Origin: a virus
Length of the DNA: 64,000 nt
Reading direction: 5' to 3' (one strand)
IMG/VR virus record: IMGVR_UViG_3300042559_001081
Span: 1-64,000 of that record
The number at the start of each line of letters is the position of its first letter. The stretch's first letter is position 1. The position numbers were made by a program, and so were the translations under genes. The notes beneath the pieces were generated by a model. It had not been told where the DNA came from, searched no databases, and saw nothing but the letters and a program-made list of their open reading frames with translations. Shown one piece after another: positions 24,632 to 32,674 of this stretch.

Positions 24632-24660
24632 TTGACAAAAAATCTAAATAATTGTATACT
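24632..24660 (+). promoter_or_regulatory. Strong sigma70-like promoter before folE
   Basis: TTGACA (24632-24637), a 17-bp spacer and TATACT (24655-24660) nearly match the bacterial consensus. It should start transcription near 24667 and drive folE, the small gene, queE and metK as an early transcript. A small GGAC/GTCC hairpin follows in the leader. Confidence 0.8.
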
Positions 24661-24670
24661 TATAAAGATA

Positions 24671-24684
24671 GGACATCCTCGTCC
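24671..24684 (+). other. Small leader hairpin upstream of folE
   Basis: GGAC and GTCC (24671-24674 and 24681-24684) form a 4-bp stem with a 6-base loop just after the promoter; an outer A-T pair extends it to 5 bp. It may stabilise the leader. It is too small to call a riboswitch. Confidence 0.3.
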
Positions 24685-24704
24685 TTGATAACTCGGAGAA
24701 AGAA

Positions 24705-25391
24705 TTGAAAACTAGTAAAAAAATTAAACAACGCATCGAAGAAGCAGGTGCAAGATATTGGGCAGGTGACAATATCAGTGAATATATCAAAGAAGGCGAA
24801 TTAAACGAACTGATCGACGAACTTACAGAAAAGTTCGAAGATGTTCTCGATAGCCTTGTTATCGATCGTAAGAACGATCCAAACAGCATGGACACCGGCA
24901 GACGTCTTGCAAAAATGTATGTCAAAGAACTTATGGCAGGTCGTTACTACCCAATGCCCAACGCAACGGCATTTCCGAATCATACTAATGAACCGTATAA
25001 AGGTATGTTGGTTGTTCGTAGCGAACTAACAAGCATGTGCAGTCATCATCACCAGCCTGTTAAAGGTGTAGCATATATCGGTATTATTGCTGCCGATACG
25101 CTGATTGGCTTGAGCAAGTATACACGTATTGCACAATGGTGTGCTCGTCGTGGAACACTGCAAGAAGAACTTGCAATGGATATTGCTCGTGAAATTAAAT
25201 CAGCAACTGGTTCAAAAGACGTTGCTGTTTATATTCAGGCTACTCACGGCTGTTGTGAGAATAGAGGCATTATGGCACACTCAAGCCTAACACAAACAAC
25301 TGTTCTCGAAGGTGTATTCAAAAGCGATCAAAGTGTTAAAAAAGAATTCTTTGACAACATTAAACTACAACAGGAGTTTGCACCAAGATGA
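24705..25391 (+). CDS. folE: GTP cyclohydrolase I
   Basis: A 228-residue FolE. MCSHHHQPVKG holds the zinc ligands Cys112 and His115, and ATHGCCENRGIM holds Cys183; the HxCxxxRG pattern is typical of GTP cyclohydrolase I. It converts GTP to dihydroneopterin triphosphate, the first step of 7-deazaguanine and folate synthesis. The start is TTG at 24705 behind CGGAGAAA. It begins an operon with a small protein, QueE and MetK under a near-consensus promoter. In this phage the deazaguanine path is the more likely use. Confidence 0.93.
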   Translation: MKTSKKIKQRIEEAGARYWAGDNISEYIKEGELNELIDELTEKFEDVLDSLVIDRKNDPNSMDTGRRLAKMYVKELMAGRYYPMPNATAFPNHTNEPYKGMLVVRSELTSMCSHHHQPVKGVAYIGIIAADTLIGLSKYTRIAQWCARRGTLQEELAMDIAREIKSATGSKDVAVYIQATHGCCENRGIMAHSSLTQTTVLEGVFKSDQSVKKEFFDNIKLQQEFAPR

Positions 25392-25678
25392 AATTTTTGA
25401 AAAGACTTGTAGCTAAATGGGTACAAGAAGCACAAGAAGAACGCTACAGTAACGGTAAAGGCGGAATATTAATTGCAAAAGACGTTGATAGCAACACTGT
25501 TAACGACGAGCCTATTCTAAACTTTAGAATTTACAGTGCTCAAAACGGTAAGATTATCGAGTTTCATAGATATGATAGAAAGACCGACCGAAGCGATAAA
25601 TCTGTTTACATTGTTGAAAAAGACAAAGACTTGTCCGAGTATGTGAATAAGTGCCTAAGCTTGGAGTTGCTGCGATGA
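25388..25678 (+). CDS. Small conserved phage protein, 96 aa
   Basis: It begins MKFLKRLVAKWVQEAQEERY, an amphipathic helix, followed by a beta-rich domain (GGILIAKDVDSN, EPILNFRIYSAQNGKIIEF). The ATGA overlap with folE and the 4-bp overlap with queE place it in the same operon. Function unknown; the position suggests, but does not show, a role in the deazaguanine pathway. Confidence 0.65.
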   Translation: MKFLKRLVAKWVQEAQEERYSNGKGGILIAKDVDSNTVNDEPILNFRIYSAQNGKIIEFHRYDRKTDRSDKSVYIVEKDKDLSEYVNKCLSLELLR

Positions 25679-26550
25679 TGAAACTACGTTATAGCGAAGC
25701 ATTTTATTCAGTGCAAGGCGAAGGCCAGTACGTAGGAGTACCTAGTGTATTCCTACGTACTTTCGGTTGTAACTTTCGTTGTCAAAACTTTGGACTACCT
25801 CGTGGCACACCCAAAGGACGTTATAACCCAGAAGTTGCTAAACTTATCGAAGACGGCGTTCACGAAACTGTAGAAAAGTTTGAAGATTTGCCGCTGGTAT
25901 TTACAGGCTGTGACACTTATGCAAGTATCTACCCTGAGTTTAGACATCTTGTTATGGATAAGACTATCGACGAAGTAGTAGATCATTTGCTAAGTATTAC
26001 TCCAGAAGGTAAATGGACTATGGATAATGGACAGGATGTTCACCTTATCCTCACAGGCGGCGAACCGTTACTTGCTTGGCAACGTCTATATATCGAATTA
26101 TTCGAACATCCAAGAATGGCGGATCTAAAAAATGTTACATTTGAAACAAATACTACACAGTGGTTGCACGATGAGTTTAGAGAATACTTGGGAACTCGTG
26201 CAAGATTTAGAACAACGTTTAGTTGTAGTCCAAAGTTATCCGTTTCGGGAGAGTCTTGGACTGATGCTATTAAGCCTAGCGTTGCTCGTCAGTACTACGA
26301 TATCCCTGGTGTTGATCTTTATCTTAAGTTTGTTGTGGCTGATGACGTGGATGTTGAGGAAGTTGGCAGAGCCGTTGATGCTTATCGCAGCGAAGGTGTT
26401 GAGTGTCCCGTTTATCTCATGCCGATGGGCGGGCGTACAGAAGGCTATAACCTCACTGTTCAAGAAGTTGCAAAACTTGCTATGGCAAAAGGATGGCGGT
26501 TCACCCCAAGACTCCACATTAGTCTATTCGGAAATGCCTGGGGAACTTGA
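25675..26550 (+). CDS. queE: QueE-like 7-carboxy-7-deazaguanine synthase (radical SAM)
   Basis: A 291-residue radical SAM protein. It begins MMKLRYSEAFYSVQGEGQYV, the QueE hallmark. The cluster cysteines are C32 and C36 (GCNFRC) and, after an insertion of about 42 residues, C79 in TGCDTYAS. LTGGEPLL near residue 125 binds SAM. QueE converts 6-carboxytetrahydropterin to 7-carboxy-7-deazaguanine. In usual QueE the third cysteine follows closely (C-x3-C-x2-C), so the insertion is notable; it resembles phage QueE forms that I recall. It follows FolE and precedes MetK. Confidence 0.88.
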   Translation: MMKLRYSEAFYSVQGEGQYVGVPSVFLRTFGCNFRCQNFGLPRGTPKGRYNPEVAKLIEDGVHETVEKFEDLPLVFTGCDTYASIYPEFRHLVMDKTIDEVVDHLLSITPEGKWTMDNGQDVHLILTGGEPLLAWQRLYIELFEHPRMADLKNVTFETNTTQWLHDEFREYLGTRARFRTTFSCSPKLSVSGESWTDAIKPSVARQYYDIPGVDLYLKFVVADDVDVEEVGRAVDAYRSEGVECPVYLMPMGGRTEGYNLTVQEVAKLAMAKGWRFTPRLHISLFGNAWGT

Positions 26551-26620
26551 TAAAACCTCCAAATACTTTAGAGGCATACACACAGAAGAACAATTTAATA
26601 ATCTAAGGAAAGATTTATGA
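26534..26620 (+). CDS. Possible 28-aa leader peptide before metK
   Basis: ATG at 26534 opens MPGELDKTSKYFRGIHTEEQ and a short end, and the TGA overlaps the metK ATG (ATGA). It overlaps the end of queE by 17 bp. Translational coupling to metK is the likely use if it is real. Confidence 0.3.
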   Translation: MPGELDKTSKYFRGIHTEEQFNNLRKDL

Positions 26621-27711
26621 ACTATATTTTTACTAGCGAAAGTGTTAGCGACGGACACCCGGATAAGATTGCAGACCAAATTTCTGACGCACTAGTCGAT
26701 GCTGGATTAAAAGCAGGCGACACTACTACTCGTGTTGCAATCGAGACACTTGTAACTACCAACCACGTTACGTTGGCGGGCGAAGTAAAGAACTTTAATG
26801 TAAGCAAGGACGAAGTAAAAGAAATTGTATGCAATAAAGTTAAAGAGATTGGCTACGAACAGGATGGGTTTCATTGGGATAAACTAAAAATTTACAATGA
26901 AATCCATAGCCAAAGTGCTGATATTGCACTAGGTACAGATACATTCGGTGCAGGCGATCAAGGCATTATGTTTGGTTATGCATGTAATCATACAGATAGT
27001 TACATGCCGGCACCCATTCATTATGCTCATAAAATTTTGCATGAACTCAAAGACCTGCGTAAAACCAACAATATACTCGGGCCCGATGCTAAATCACAAG
27101 TTAGTGTAGAATATAATGGTGCAAGACGTGAGGGTATTATTAAACGTATTGACCAAATTGTTATTAGCACACAACATACAGAAGGTAATGTTAACGAAGC
27201 TCGTGAACTTGCTAAACAAGCTGCATACAATGTATTAGGAGATTTAATTGACGAAAATACAGTATGGCATCTCAATCCTACTGGCAATTTTGTTATCGGT
27301 GGACCCGACGGTGACGCCGGTGTTACTGGACGAAAGATTATCGTTGATACTTATGGCGGCTTTGCTCCTCATGGCGGCGGCGCCTTTAGTGGCAAGGATC
27401 CAACGAAAGTGGATAGAAGTGCAGCGTACATGGCACGATGGTTAGCTAAAAACGTTGTAGCAGACGAAATGGCAGACTGGTGTAATATTCAACTATCATA
27501 TGCTATCGGTGTTAAACAACCTACTAGTATTCTTATTGATAGTAATGGCCATAATCGCAGTATCGAACAGTTTATTCGTAACGAAATTGATTTAAGTCCA
27601 AAAGGTATTATTGATAGATTTGATTTGTTTAACTTTCATAAGTATAGTGAAAATTGTGTATATGGACATTTTGGAGACAAAGATGTGCCGTGGGAAAGAA
27701 TCGGATGGTAA
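26617..27711 (+). CDS. metK: S-adenosylmethionine synthetase
   Basis: A complete 364-residue MetK (E. coli 384). SVSDGHPDKIADQISDAL near residue 10 is the ATP/methionine-binding signature; GAGDQGIMFGYA near 110, GGPDGDAGVTGRK and GGGAFSGKDPTKVDRS near 258 are the P-loop and metal-binding motifs. All catalytic blocks are present. The enzyme makes SAM from ATP and methionine, with release of PPi and Pi. Phages seldom carry it; here it follows the radical SAM gene queE and serves a genome with 14 more radical SAM proteins, so I infer it keeps SAM available during infection. Confidence 0.94.
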   Translation: MNYIFTSESVSDGHPDKIADQISDALVDAGLKAGDTTTRVAIETLVTTNHVTLAGEVKNFNVSKDEVKEIVCNKVKEIGYEQDGFHWDKLKIYNEIHSQSADIALGTDTFGAGDQGIMFGYACNHTDSYMPAPIHYAHKILHELKDLRKTNNILGPDAKSQVSVEYNGARREGIIKRIDQIVISTQHTEGNVNEARELAKQAAYNVLGDLIDENTVWHLNPTGNFVIGGPDGDAGVTGRKIIVDTYGGFAPHGGGAFSGKDPTKVDRSAAYMARWLAKNVVADEMADWCNIQLSYAIGVKQPTSILIDSNGHNRSIEQFIRNEIDLSPKGIIDRFDLFNFHKYSENCVYGHFGDKDVPWERIGW

Positions 27712-27803
27712 TGAAGAAATGTCTTAAAAGAATTACTGGCATAGAATCCGAAGAGCAAGCACTAGAGGCTAGCCGTAAACAGCTCGGAGAAGCTAATCTG
27801 TGA
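27711..27803 (+). CDS. Micropeptide related to the N-terminus of a downstream protein, 30 aa
   Basis: It overlaps the metK stop (TAATG) and encodes MKKCLKRITGIESEEQALEA plus a short end. The start matches that of the 143-residue protein at 27995 (MIKNWLRKITGIDEI), so both may carry the same amphipathic helix. Likely a real small gene; function unknown. Confidence 0.5.
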   Translation: MKKCLKRITGIESEEQALEASRKQLGEANL

Positions 27804-27967
27804 GTCCAAATATTAAGTTAGATGTACAACTAGACGATATGATAAAGGTGATAAAAGAAGAGGCAATAAATTTAAAAAATGCCGGAGATCATCACCGTTC
27901 ATACATCTTAAAAGAAGCAGCCAATTTCTTAACTGTACAAAAAAGAAATGGTGTTAAAAATATCTAA
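27800..27967 (+). CDS. Small protein, 55 aa (GTG start)
   Basis: GTG at 27800 overlaps the micropeptide stop (GTGA). It encodes MSPNIKLDVQLDDMIKVIKE and a helical C-terminus (HRSYILKEAANFLTVQKRNG). Tight packing and a well-formed helix pattern support it. Function unknown. Confidence 0.5.
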   Translation: MSPNIKLDVQLDDMIKVIKEEAINLKNAGDHHRSYILKEAANFLTVQKRNGVKNI

Positions 27968-27994
27968 TCTACTAAAAAATTTAAAAGGGATACA

Positions 27995-28426
27995 ATGATA
28001 AAGAACTGGCTTAGAAAAATTACAGGTATTGACGAAATTAAAGCTGAAGCAGAAGCAGCTAAGGCCGATCTTGTTATGCTTGTTGAGCAAAAGAAAAAAC
28101 TAGAAGAAGAATCAGAACTTGCAAAACTCTCTCCTAAAGATCGTGCTACAAGAAAAGAAGAACCATACATATCTGTTATAGATACTAAAATAAATCCAGA
28201 AAACATTCGTAATGGTTTTTTTGAATTGGATTGGAATGAGTATTTTATTAAAGATCTGATAATGAATGGGTATGGAACTGAAGCCGATCCTGAAGAAGAA
28301 ATTGTAGATAGATGGTTTCGTGATATAGTATATCAAATGCTTTCTGATGAAGGGCTTGACACGCAACGCGGTTCCGGCTATATTAACGTAGTTCCAATCG
28401 CTAAAGGCAAATCAGAGGTATCATGA
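27995..28426 (+). CDS. Conserved phage protein with N-terminal amphipathic helix, 143 aa
   Basis: It begins MIKNWLRKITGIDEIKAEAE, followed by a coiled-coil region (VEQKKKLEEESELAKLS) and a C-terminal alpha/beta part ending GYINVVPIAKGKSEVS. AAAAGGGA precedes the ATG. Such proteins next to the phage RNase H recur in marine T4-like genomes. No catalytic motif is seen. The overlap with the exonuclease gene suggests co-translation. Confidence 0.65.
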   Translation: MIKNWLRKITGIDEIKAEAEAAKADLVMLVEQKKKLEEESELAKLSPKDRATRKEEPYISVIDTKINPENIRNGFFELDWNEYFIKDLIMNGYGTEADPEEEIVDRWFRDIVYQMLSDEGLDTQRGSGYINVVPIAKGKSEVS

Positions 28427-29421
28427 GCACTTACGTTTTAGTAGACACAGCAAATACTTTTTTTCGAGCACGTCATGTTGTTAAAGGCGATGTCGATACT
28501 AAAGTTGGCATGGCTCTACACATTACCCTTAACAGCATTAAAAAAGCGTGGCTCGACTTTAAAGCCGACCACGTTGTTTTTTGTCTTGAGGGCCGCAGCT
28601 GGCGTAAAGATTTTTATCAACCATACAAACGCAATCGTCAAGAAACTCGAAATGCAATGAGTCCGCGTGAAGCCGAGGAAGATCGTGTGTTTTGGGAAAT
28701 CTTTGATGAGTTTAAAGATTTTGTTACTAACAAAACAAATTGCACAGTGATCCAGAATCCCATTCTTGAAGCTGATGACTTGATTGCTGGATGGATTCAA
28801 AGTCATCCTAACGATCATCATATCATTATTTCAACTGACAGTGACTTTGCACAGTTGGTTACACATAATGTAAAACAATATAATGGCGTTCAAAATACTT
28901 TGATTACACACGAAGGGTATTTTGACGACAAAGGCAAACCAATTAAAGATAAAAAAACAAACGAAATTAAAACTGCTCCTAACCCAGAGTGGATGTTGTT
29001 TGAAAAGTGTATGCGTGGCGACACATCAGACAATGTATTTGCAGCATATCCTGGTGTAAGAACAAAAGGCACAAAAAACAAAGTCGGTCTTACTGAAGCA
29101 TTTGCTGACAAAAAGACTAAAGGCTTTTCGTGGAATAATCTTATGCTACAGCGTTGGGTAGATCACAACAATGTTGAACACCGTGTTATTGATGATTATC
29201 AGCGTAATGTTACACTTTGCGATCTAACTGCACAACCCCTTCATATCAGAGATGAAATTAATAAAACTATTGCTAATGTTATTCCAAAAGATGTTACTCA
29301 AGTTGGAATGAAACTTATGAAATTTTGTGCCAAGTGGGATATGAAAAGAATTGCTGATCAAGCTATTGCATTTAGCGAACCTTTAAATGCAAAATATCCT
29401 AAACAGAAAGAACTACAATGA
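28423..29421 (+). CDS. rnh: 5'-3' exonuclease, T4 RNase H/FEN-like
   Basis: A 332-residue FEN-family nuclease. Metal-binding acids are seen at D8 (VLVDTANTFF), E116/D118/D119 (LEADDLIAGW), D139 and D141 (STDSDFAQL) and in RGDTSDN near residue 200. YKRNR near 69 matches the DNA-binding arch residues. T4 RNase H (305 residues) removes lagging-strand primers and flaps, in step with gp43 and gp45, both encoded here. ATGA overlap with the gene before. Confidence 0.9.
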   Translation: MSTYVLVDTANTFFRARHVVKGDVDTKVGMALHITLNSIKKAWLDFKADHVVFCLEGRSWRKDFYQPYKRNRQETRNAMSPREAEEDRVFWEIFDEFKDFVTNKTNCTVIQNPILEADDLIAGWIQSHPNDHHIIISTDSDFAQLVTHNVKQYNGVQNTLITHEGYFDDKGKPIKDKKTNEIKTAPNPEWMLFEKCMRGDTSDNVFAAYPGVRTKGTKNKVGLTEAFADKKTKGFSWNNLMLQRWVDHNNVEHRVIDDYQRNVTLCDLTAQPLHIRDEINKTIANVIPKDVTQVGMKLMKFCAKWDMKRIADQAIAFSEPLNAKYPKQKELQ

Positions 29422-29900
29422 AACATCATATTATTGCAAAAGAAATACTGCATGATAAATTTTGGATAGTCGAAGATGAAGGTGTTAGAGTCGGAACGTT
29501 AACCAAAGACGAAAACTCTTTTATATTGTCAAGCAAGGGTGCTATCAGCTTTTACAAAGATGAAAAGCAACTTAAAAAGAAATTTGGAAAAAACTTTCTA
29601 ACAGCTAAGATTACAACGCCTGTATCAAAAAGTGTCGAACACTCTGTACAAGGATATCCTACTAGAGGAGTACCGTATAACAGCATGTTTGATATTTCTC
29701 GAAAGCTTCCGCTTTTTACTAAGAGCGAAAAGTCAAAAAGTGTTTATTGTGCAGGCTATTATCTCATTAAATTTAATGTTAACTGGCTTAAAAGTTTTTG
29801 TCCAAAGCTAATTACTATAGAAAGGAACCAATACATGGGTCCTTATAAAACAGATATAGAAATGAAAGCTGCATTAAGTAATGTCGATAGAACCAATTAA
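29418..29900 (+). CDS. Conserved phage protein, 160 aa
   Basis: It begins MKHHIIAKEILHDKFWIVED and continues with beta strands and a basic region (DEKQLKKKFGKNFLTAKI). HSVQGYPTRGVPYNSMFD near residue 75 and YCAGYYLIKFN near 115 are compact. It overlaps the exonuclease gene by 4 bp, so it may act in replication. I do not recognise the family. Confidence 0.65.
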   Translation: MKHHIIAKEILHDKFWIVEDEGVRVGTLTKDENSFILSSKGAISFYKDEKQLKKKFGKNFLTAKITTPVSKSVEHSVQGYPTRGVPYNSMFDISRKLPLFTKSEKSKSVYCAGYYLIKFNVNWLKSFCPKLITIERNQYMGPYKTDIEMKAALSNVDRTN

Positions 29901-30123
29901 TACAACACCAATAACACAATTTATACAACAAGTTAAAGGTGCCGATTCAAGTAATTCTAAAGATATTAGACTAGACATAGCTACTGCAAAGTCTCTTGCG
30001 TTTACCCTAGGAATTGTAATGGGTAGATTAAATGGCGATTTAGAAAAATTTGTAAAAGAAAACTCGGGTGGAGGTAACGAAAATATAGTTATTTCCATGG
30101 ACGGCGGTAGCAATTGGAACTGA
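29881..30123 (+). CDS. Small phage protein, 80 aa
   Basis: It starts MSIEPINTTPITQFIQQVKG within the previous gene's last codons. A helix (TAKSLAFTLGIVMGRLNGDL) is followed by a glycine-rich end (SGGGNENIVISMDGGSNWN). It could be a small structural component. Function unknown. Confidence 0.55.
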   Translation: MSIEPINTTPITQFIQQVKGADSSNSKDIRLDIATAKSLAFTLGIVMGRLNGDLEKFVKENSGGGNENIVISMDGGSNWN

Positions 30124-30129
30124 ATCTGT

Positions 30130-30137
30130 CATAAATA
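30130..30137 (+). promoter_or_regulatory. T4 late-promoter-like box
   Basis: CATAAATA, one base from TATAAATA, lies 32 bp before the ATG at 30162 with a CGGAG ribosome-binding site between. This spacing fits a late promoter. Confidence 0.5.
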
Positions 30138-30161
30138 TACGTATATAATACGGAGTATTCC

Positions 30162-30452
30162 ATGAGTAGACCAAAGCCAAGTATATTGCTAGAATTTATA
30201 AACAGTAGAACATACAAGTGTGAGCAAATTTTAAATGCTGATGCAGTGTGGGCAGTATTTTATAAAGGAAAGCCCTTTAATCTAAAAAGTTCAAATTCGT
30301 TAACTAGTTACCCCGGCCCGAAATATAAAAAAACAAGTTTTTCAAATCCTGGACATGCACATAACTTATCAAAAAAGTTAAACAGCATGTTTAAAACTAC
30401 AGACTTTTCCGTGTATAAACTTACAAGCGGCGAAGAAGTTGACGATGAATAA
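30162..30452 (+). CDS. Conserved phage protein, 96 aa
   Basis: It begins MSRPKPSILLEFINSRTYKC. The central region is basic (GPKYKKTSFSNPGHAHNLSK) and the end is acidic (SGEEVDDE). It is the first gene after a late-promoter-like box, which suggests late expression. No domain is recognised. Confidence 0.6.
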   Translation: MSRPKPSILLEFINSRTYKCEQILNADAVWAVFYKGKPFNLKSSNSLTSYPGPKYKKTSFSNPGHAHNLSKKLNSMFKTTDFSVYKLTSGEEVDDE

Positions 30453-30843
30453 AAATATATATACAAAAATTTTTTTACAACAATTAGGAAAATCTGTTTC
30501 AGAAGCAGCTATTGCAGAAGCTTTACCTCTGTGGTGGCAAAACACGAGAGATAAAAAAGAAGGCGGGCTCGGGTTAACCGAAACTGGTTTTAATACTGTC
30601 AAAGAAATAGGTATCGAGTTTTACGAAATACCGTTTCCGTTAGATATGCCACTTACTGCACAAGTTATGATATATCTTGATCGATACATAGACAGTCCAT
30701 ATTACTTAACTAAGAAAAGTGTTTTTGTTACAAATGAAAAAAAGGCTGTAGAACTAACACTGTTTAGTGGCGACATCAGAAAGTATGGACTTGCAAAAGC
30801 AATGAGGCGTCCTAGCGAAGATCAGGATGAACATAATTTATAA
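30445..30843 (+). CDS. Conserved phage protein, 132 aa
   Basis: It begins MNKNIYTKIFLQQLGKSVSE and includes EALPLWWQNTRDKKEGGLGL and MPLTAQVMIYLDRYIDSPYY. The alternation fits an alpha/beta domain. It overlaps the genes on both sides (8 and 17 bp). The family is one I associate with T4-like phages, but no function is known to me. Confidence 0.62.
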   Translation: MNKNIYTKIFLQQLGKSVSEAAIAEALPLWWQNTRDKKEGGLGLTETGFNTVKEIGIEFYEIPFPLDMPLTAQVMIYLDRYIDSPYYLTKKSVFVTNEKKAVELTLFSGDIRKYGLAKAMRRPSEDQDEHNL

Positions 30844-31510
30844 TGAAGAAGAAAAAATTCTTATTTGTGCATTAGCACGTTGCGGAACAAACTTTCTTGC
30901 AGATATTGCTCCACATATCAATTATAAAGTTTTAGATGATTATCATCAAATAAAGAATTTTTCTGAATATACTATTGTTAAGATTGTTCGAGAACCAATG
31001 AACAGATTTGTTAGTTGGTGGTATTCTTTTAAAGCAAATCTTTCTAAAACAGAAGATCACCCCCGTGATTGGACCGAAGAAGAAACTAACAACTGGATTG
31101 AAAAATTTAAAGACGAAATGCACTACGACGAACATACCGGATTACAAAGCATTTTATATTTTCAAAATCCTGATTTAAATCATAACAACTTGTTTATAAA
31201 ACTAGAAGATATAGACATTTTCTTAGGATTTTCTGTTGAAAAATATCGATTAAATCGATATGTCGAAGACATGTATAATAATATCCCAATAATGAACAGG
31301 CTTATTAAAACTGTAAAAAGATTTTATAAAAGAGATCTAGAGTGGTATAATAATTTAGATACTAGGATACCGGGAAATTTTCGTTTAAAGTTTTTTTCTG
31401 TCTTGACAAAATTAGACATGGGTGTTATTGATAGAACTCATCCAATGACTATCGACCTCGGCACAATTAAAAACGATTTGGAAATTGATGTCGATTTTGG
31501 TAAATTTTAG
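30827..31510 (+). CDS. Sulfotransferase-family protein
   Basis: A 227-residue protein with the sulfotransferase plan. ILICALARCGTNFLADIAP near residue 11 is a P-loop-like 5'-phosphosulfate binding motif, and KIVREPMNRFVSWWYSFKAN near 50 matches the 3'-phosphate binding R...S region. Members transfer sulfate from PAPS to glycans or other hydroxyls; some relatives act only as binding proteins. No PAPS synthesis gene is in the window, so the host would supply it. The sequence is shorter than most family members. Confidence 0.7.
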   Translation: MNIIYNEEEKILICALARCGTNFLADIAPHINYKVLDDYHQIKNFSEYTIVKIVREPMNRFVSWWYSFKANLSKTEDHPRDWTEEETNNWIEKFKDEMHYDEHTGLQSILYFQNPDLNHNNLFIKLEDIDIFLGFSVEKYRLNRYVEDMYNNIPIMNRLIKTVKRFYKRDLEWYNNLDTRIPGNFRLKFFSVLTKLDMGVIDRTHPMTIDLGTIKNDLEIDVDFGKF

Positions 31511-31513
31511 TAG

Positions 31514-31542
31514 TTGACTTCACGAGTGTTTTGCATTATGTT
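31514..31542 (+). promoter_or_regulatory. Sigma70-like promoter before the MoxR gene
   Basis: TTGACT (31514-31519), 17 bp, then TATGTT (31537-31542). It begins a segment also found before the VWA gene at 32716 with the same architecture. Confidence 0.6.
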
Positions 31543-31547
31543 ACGTA

Positions 31548-31561
31548 TATAGGCACTGAAC
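31548..31561 (+). repeat. Shared leader repeat, copy 1
   Basis: TATAGGCACTGAAC is identical at 32749-32762. Both copies start just after a -10 box and 19-26 bp before an ATG, so they lie at the mRNA 5' ends of the MoxR and VWA genes. Confidence 0.75.
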
Positions 31562-31579
31562 AACACGAAAGGATACAGT

Positions 31580-32662
31580 ATGTCTGACAATACTCGCACC
31601 GTTAGCCCGAACAAGGCTAAGACTGGCATTAAACATGCATTGCTTAAAAAACGTCCAATTTTCCTGTGGGGTCCTCCTGGTATTGGAAAATCCGACGTAG
31701 TTCACCAGATTGGTGAACTTATTGACGCTCACGTTATTGACGTCCGCTTGTCGCTTTGGGAACCTACTGACATCAAAGGTATTCCGTACTTTGATTCCAA
31801 TGAAAGCAAAATGGTTTGGGCACCGCCGAGCGAACTTCCGGACGAAGCTCTTGCTGCAAAACACAAAAATATCATTTTGTTCCTTGACGAAATGAACAGT
31901 GCTGCACCTGCTGTGCAAGCTGCTGCGTATCAGCTGATTCTTAACCGTAAAGTTGGCACTTATCGACTGCCCGACAACGTTATGATTGTTGCTGCCGGTA
32001 ACCGTGAAGCTGACAAAGGTGTTACTTATCGTATGCCGGCGCCGCTTGCTAACCGCTTTGTTCACCTCGAAATGCAGGTTAACTTCGACGACTGGTTCCA
32101 GTGGGCAGTTGACAACAAAATTCACAAAGATGTAGTTGGTTTCCTTAACTTCTCAAAGAAGGACCTCTACGACTTTGATCCTAAATCGCCAAGCCGTTCT
32201 TTTGCAACTCCGCGTTCGTGGTCGTTTGTTAGCGAACTGCTTTCCGATAATCTTGACGACGGTACTACCACTGACCTGGTTGCAGGTGCAGTTGGTGAAG
32301 GACTTGCCGTTAAGTTCATGGCTCACCGCAAGGTTGCTGCTAGTATGCCTGACCCAACTGACATTCTTGCCGGTAAGGTCAAAGAGATGAAGACTAAAGA
32401 AATCAGTGCCATGTATTCCTTGACAGTCTCGCTCTGCTACGAGCTCAAAGATGCATCCGACAAAGGCGATAAGAAGTTTGACGATAAAGTCAACAACTTC
32501 CTTCGGTTTGCGATGGATAATTTCGACACTGAACTTGTTGTAATGGGCATTAAACTTGCTCTTACTCAGTATCAACTGCCGATCGATCCTGATGCTGTTG
32601 AATGCTTTGACGAGTTCCACAATCGCTACGGCAAATACATTAAAGCAGCTCAGTCTGCTTAA
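31580..32662 (+). CDS. MoxR-type AAA+ ATPase
   Basis: A 360-residue AAA+ protein. Walker A GPPGIGKS is at residues 31-38, Walker B (LFLDEMNSA) near 97, and the MoxR-type sensor region (MIVAAGNREADK) near 135. MoxR ATPases act as chaperones on VWA-domain partners; one is encoded directly downstream. The gene is more GC-rich than most of the window. A promoter lies upstream and a strong hairpin terminator 12 bp downstream, so it is its own unit. Confidence 0.88.
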   Translation: MSDNTRTVSPNKAKTGIKHALLKKRPIFLWGPPGIGKSDVVHQIGELIDAHVIDVRLSLWEPTDIKGIPYFDSNESKMVWAPPSELPDEALAAKHKNIILFLDEMNSAAPAVQAAAYQLILNRKVGTYRLPDNVMIVAAGNREADKGVTYRMPAPLANRFVHLEMQVNFDDWFQWAVDNKIHKDVVGFLNFSKKDLYDFDPKSPSRSFATPRSWSFVSELLSDNLDDGTTTDLVAGAVGEGLAVKFMAHRKVAASMPDPTDILAGKVKEMKTKEISAMYSLTVSLCYELKDASDKGDKKFDDKVNNFLRFAMDNFDTELVVMGIKLALTQYQLPIDPDAVECFDEFHNRYGKYIKAAQSA

Positions 32663-32674
32663 GGTGAGAAATAA

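Noticed and set aside
26132-26620. A 162-codon frame overlapping queE
   Set aside because: It is a shadow of queE in another frame with a hydrophobic, biased composition; only its last 28 codons could be a separate peptide.
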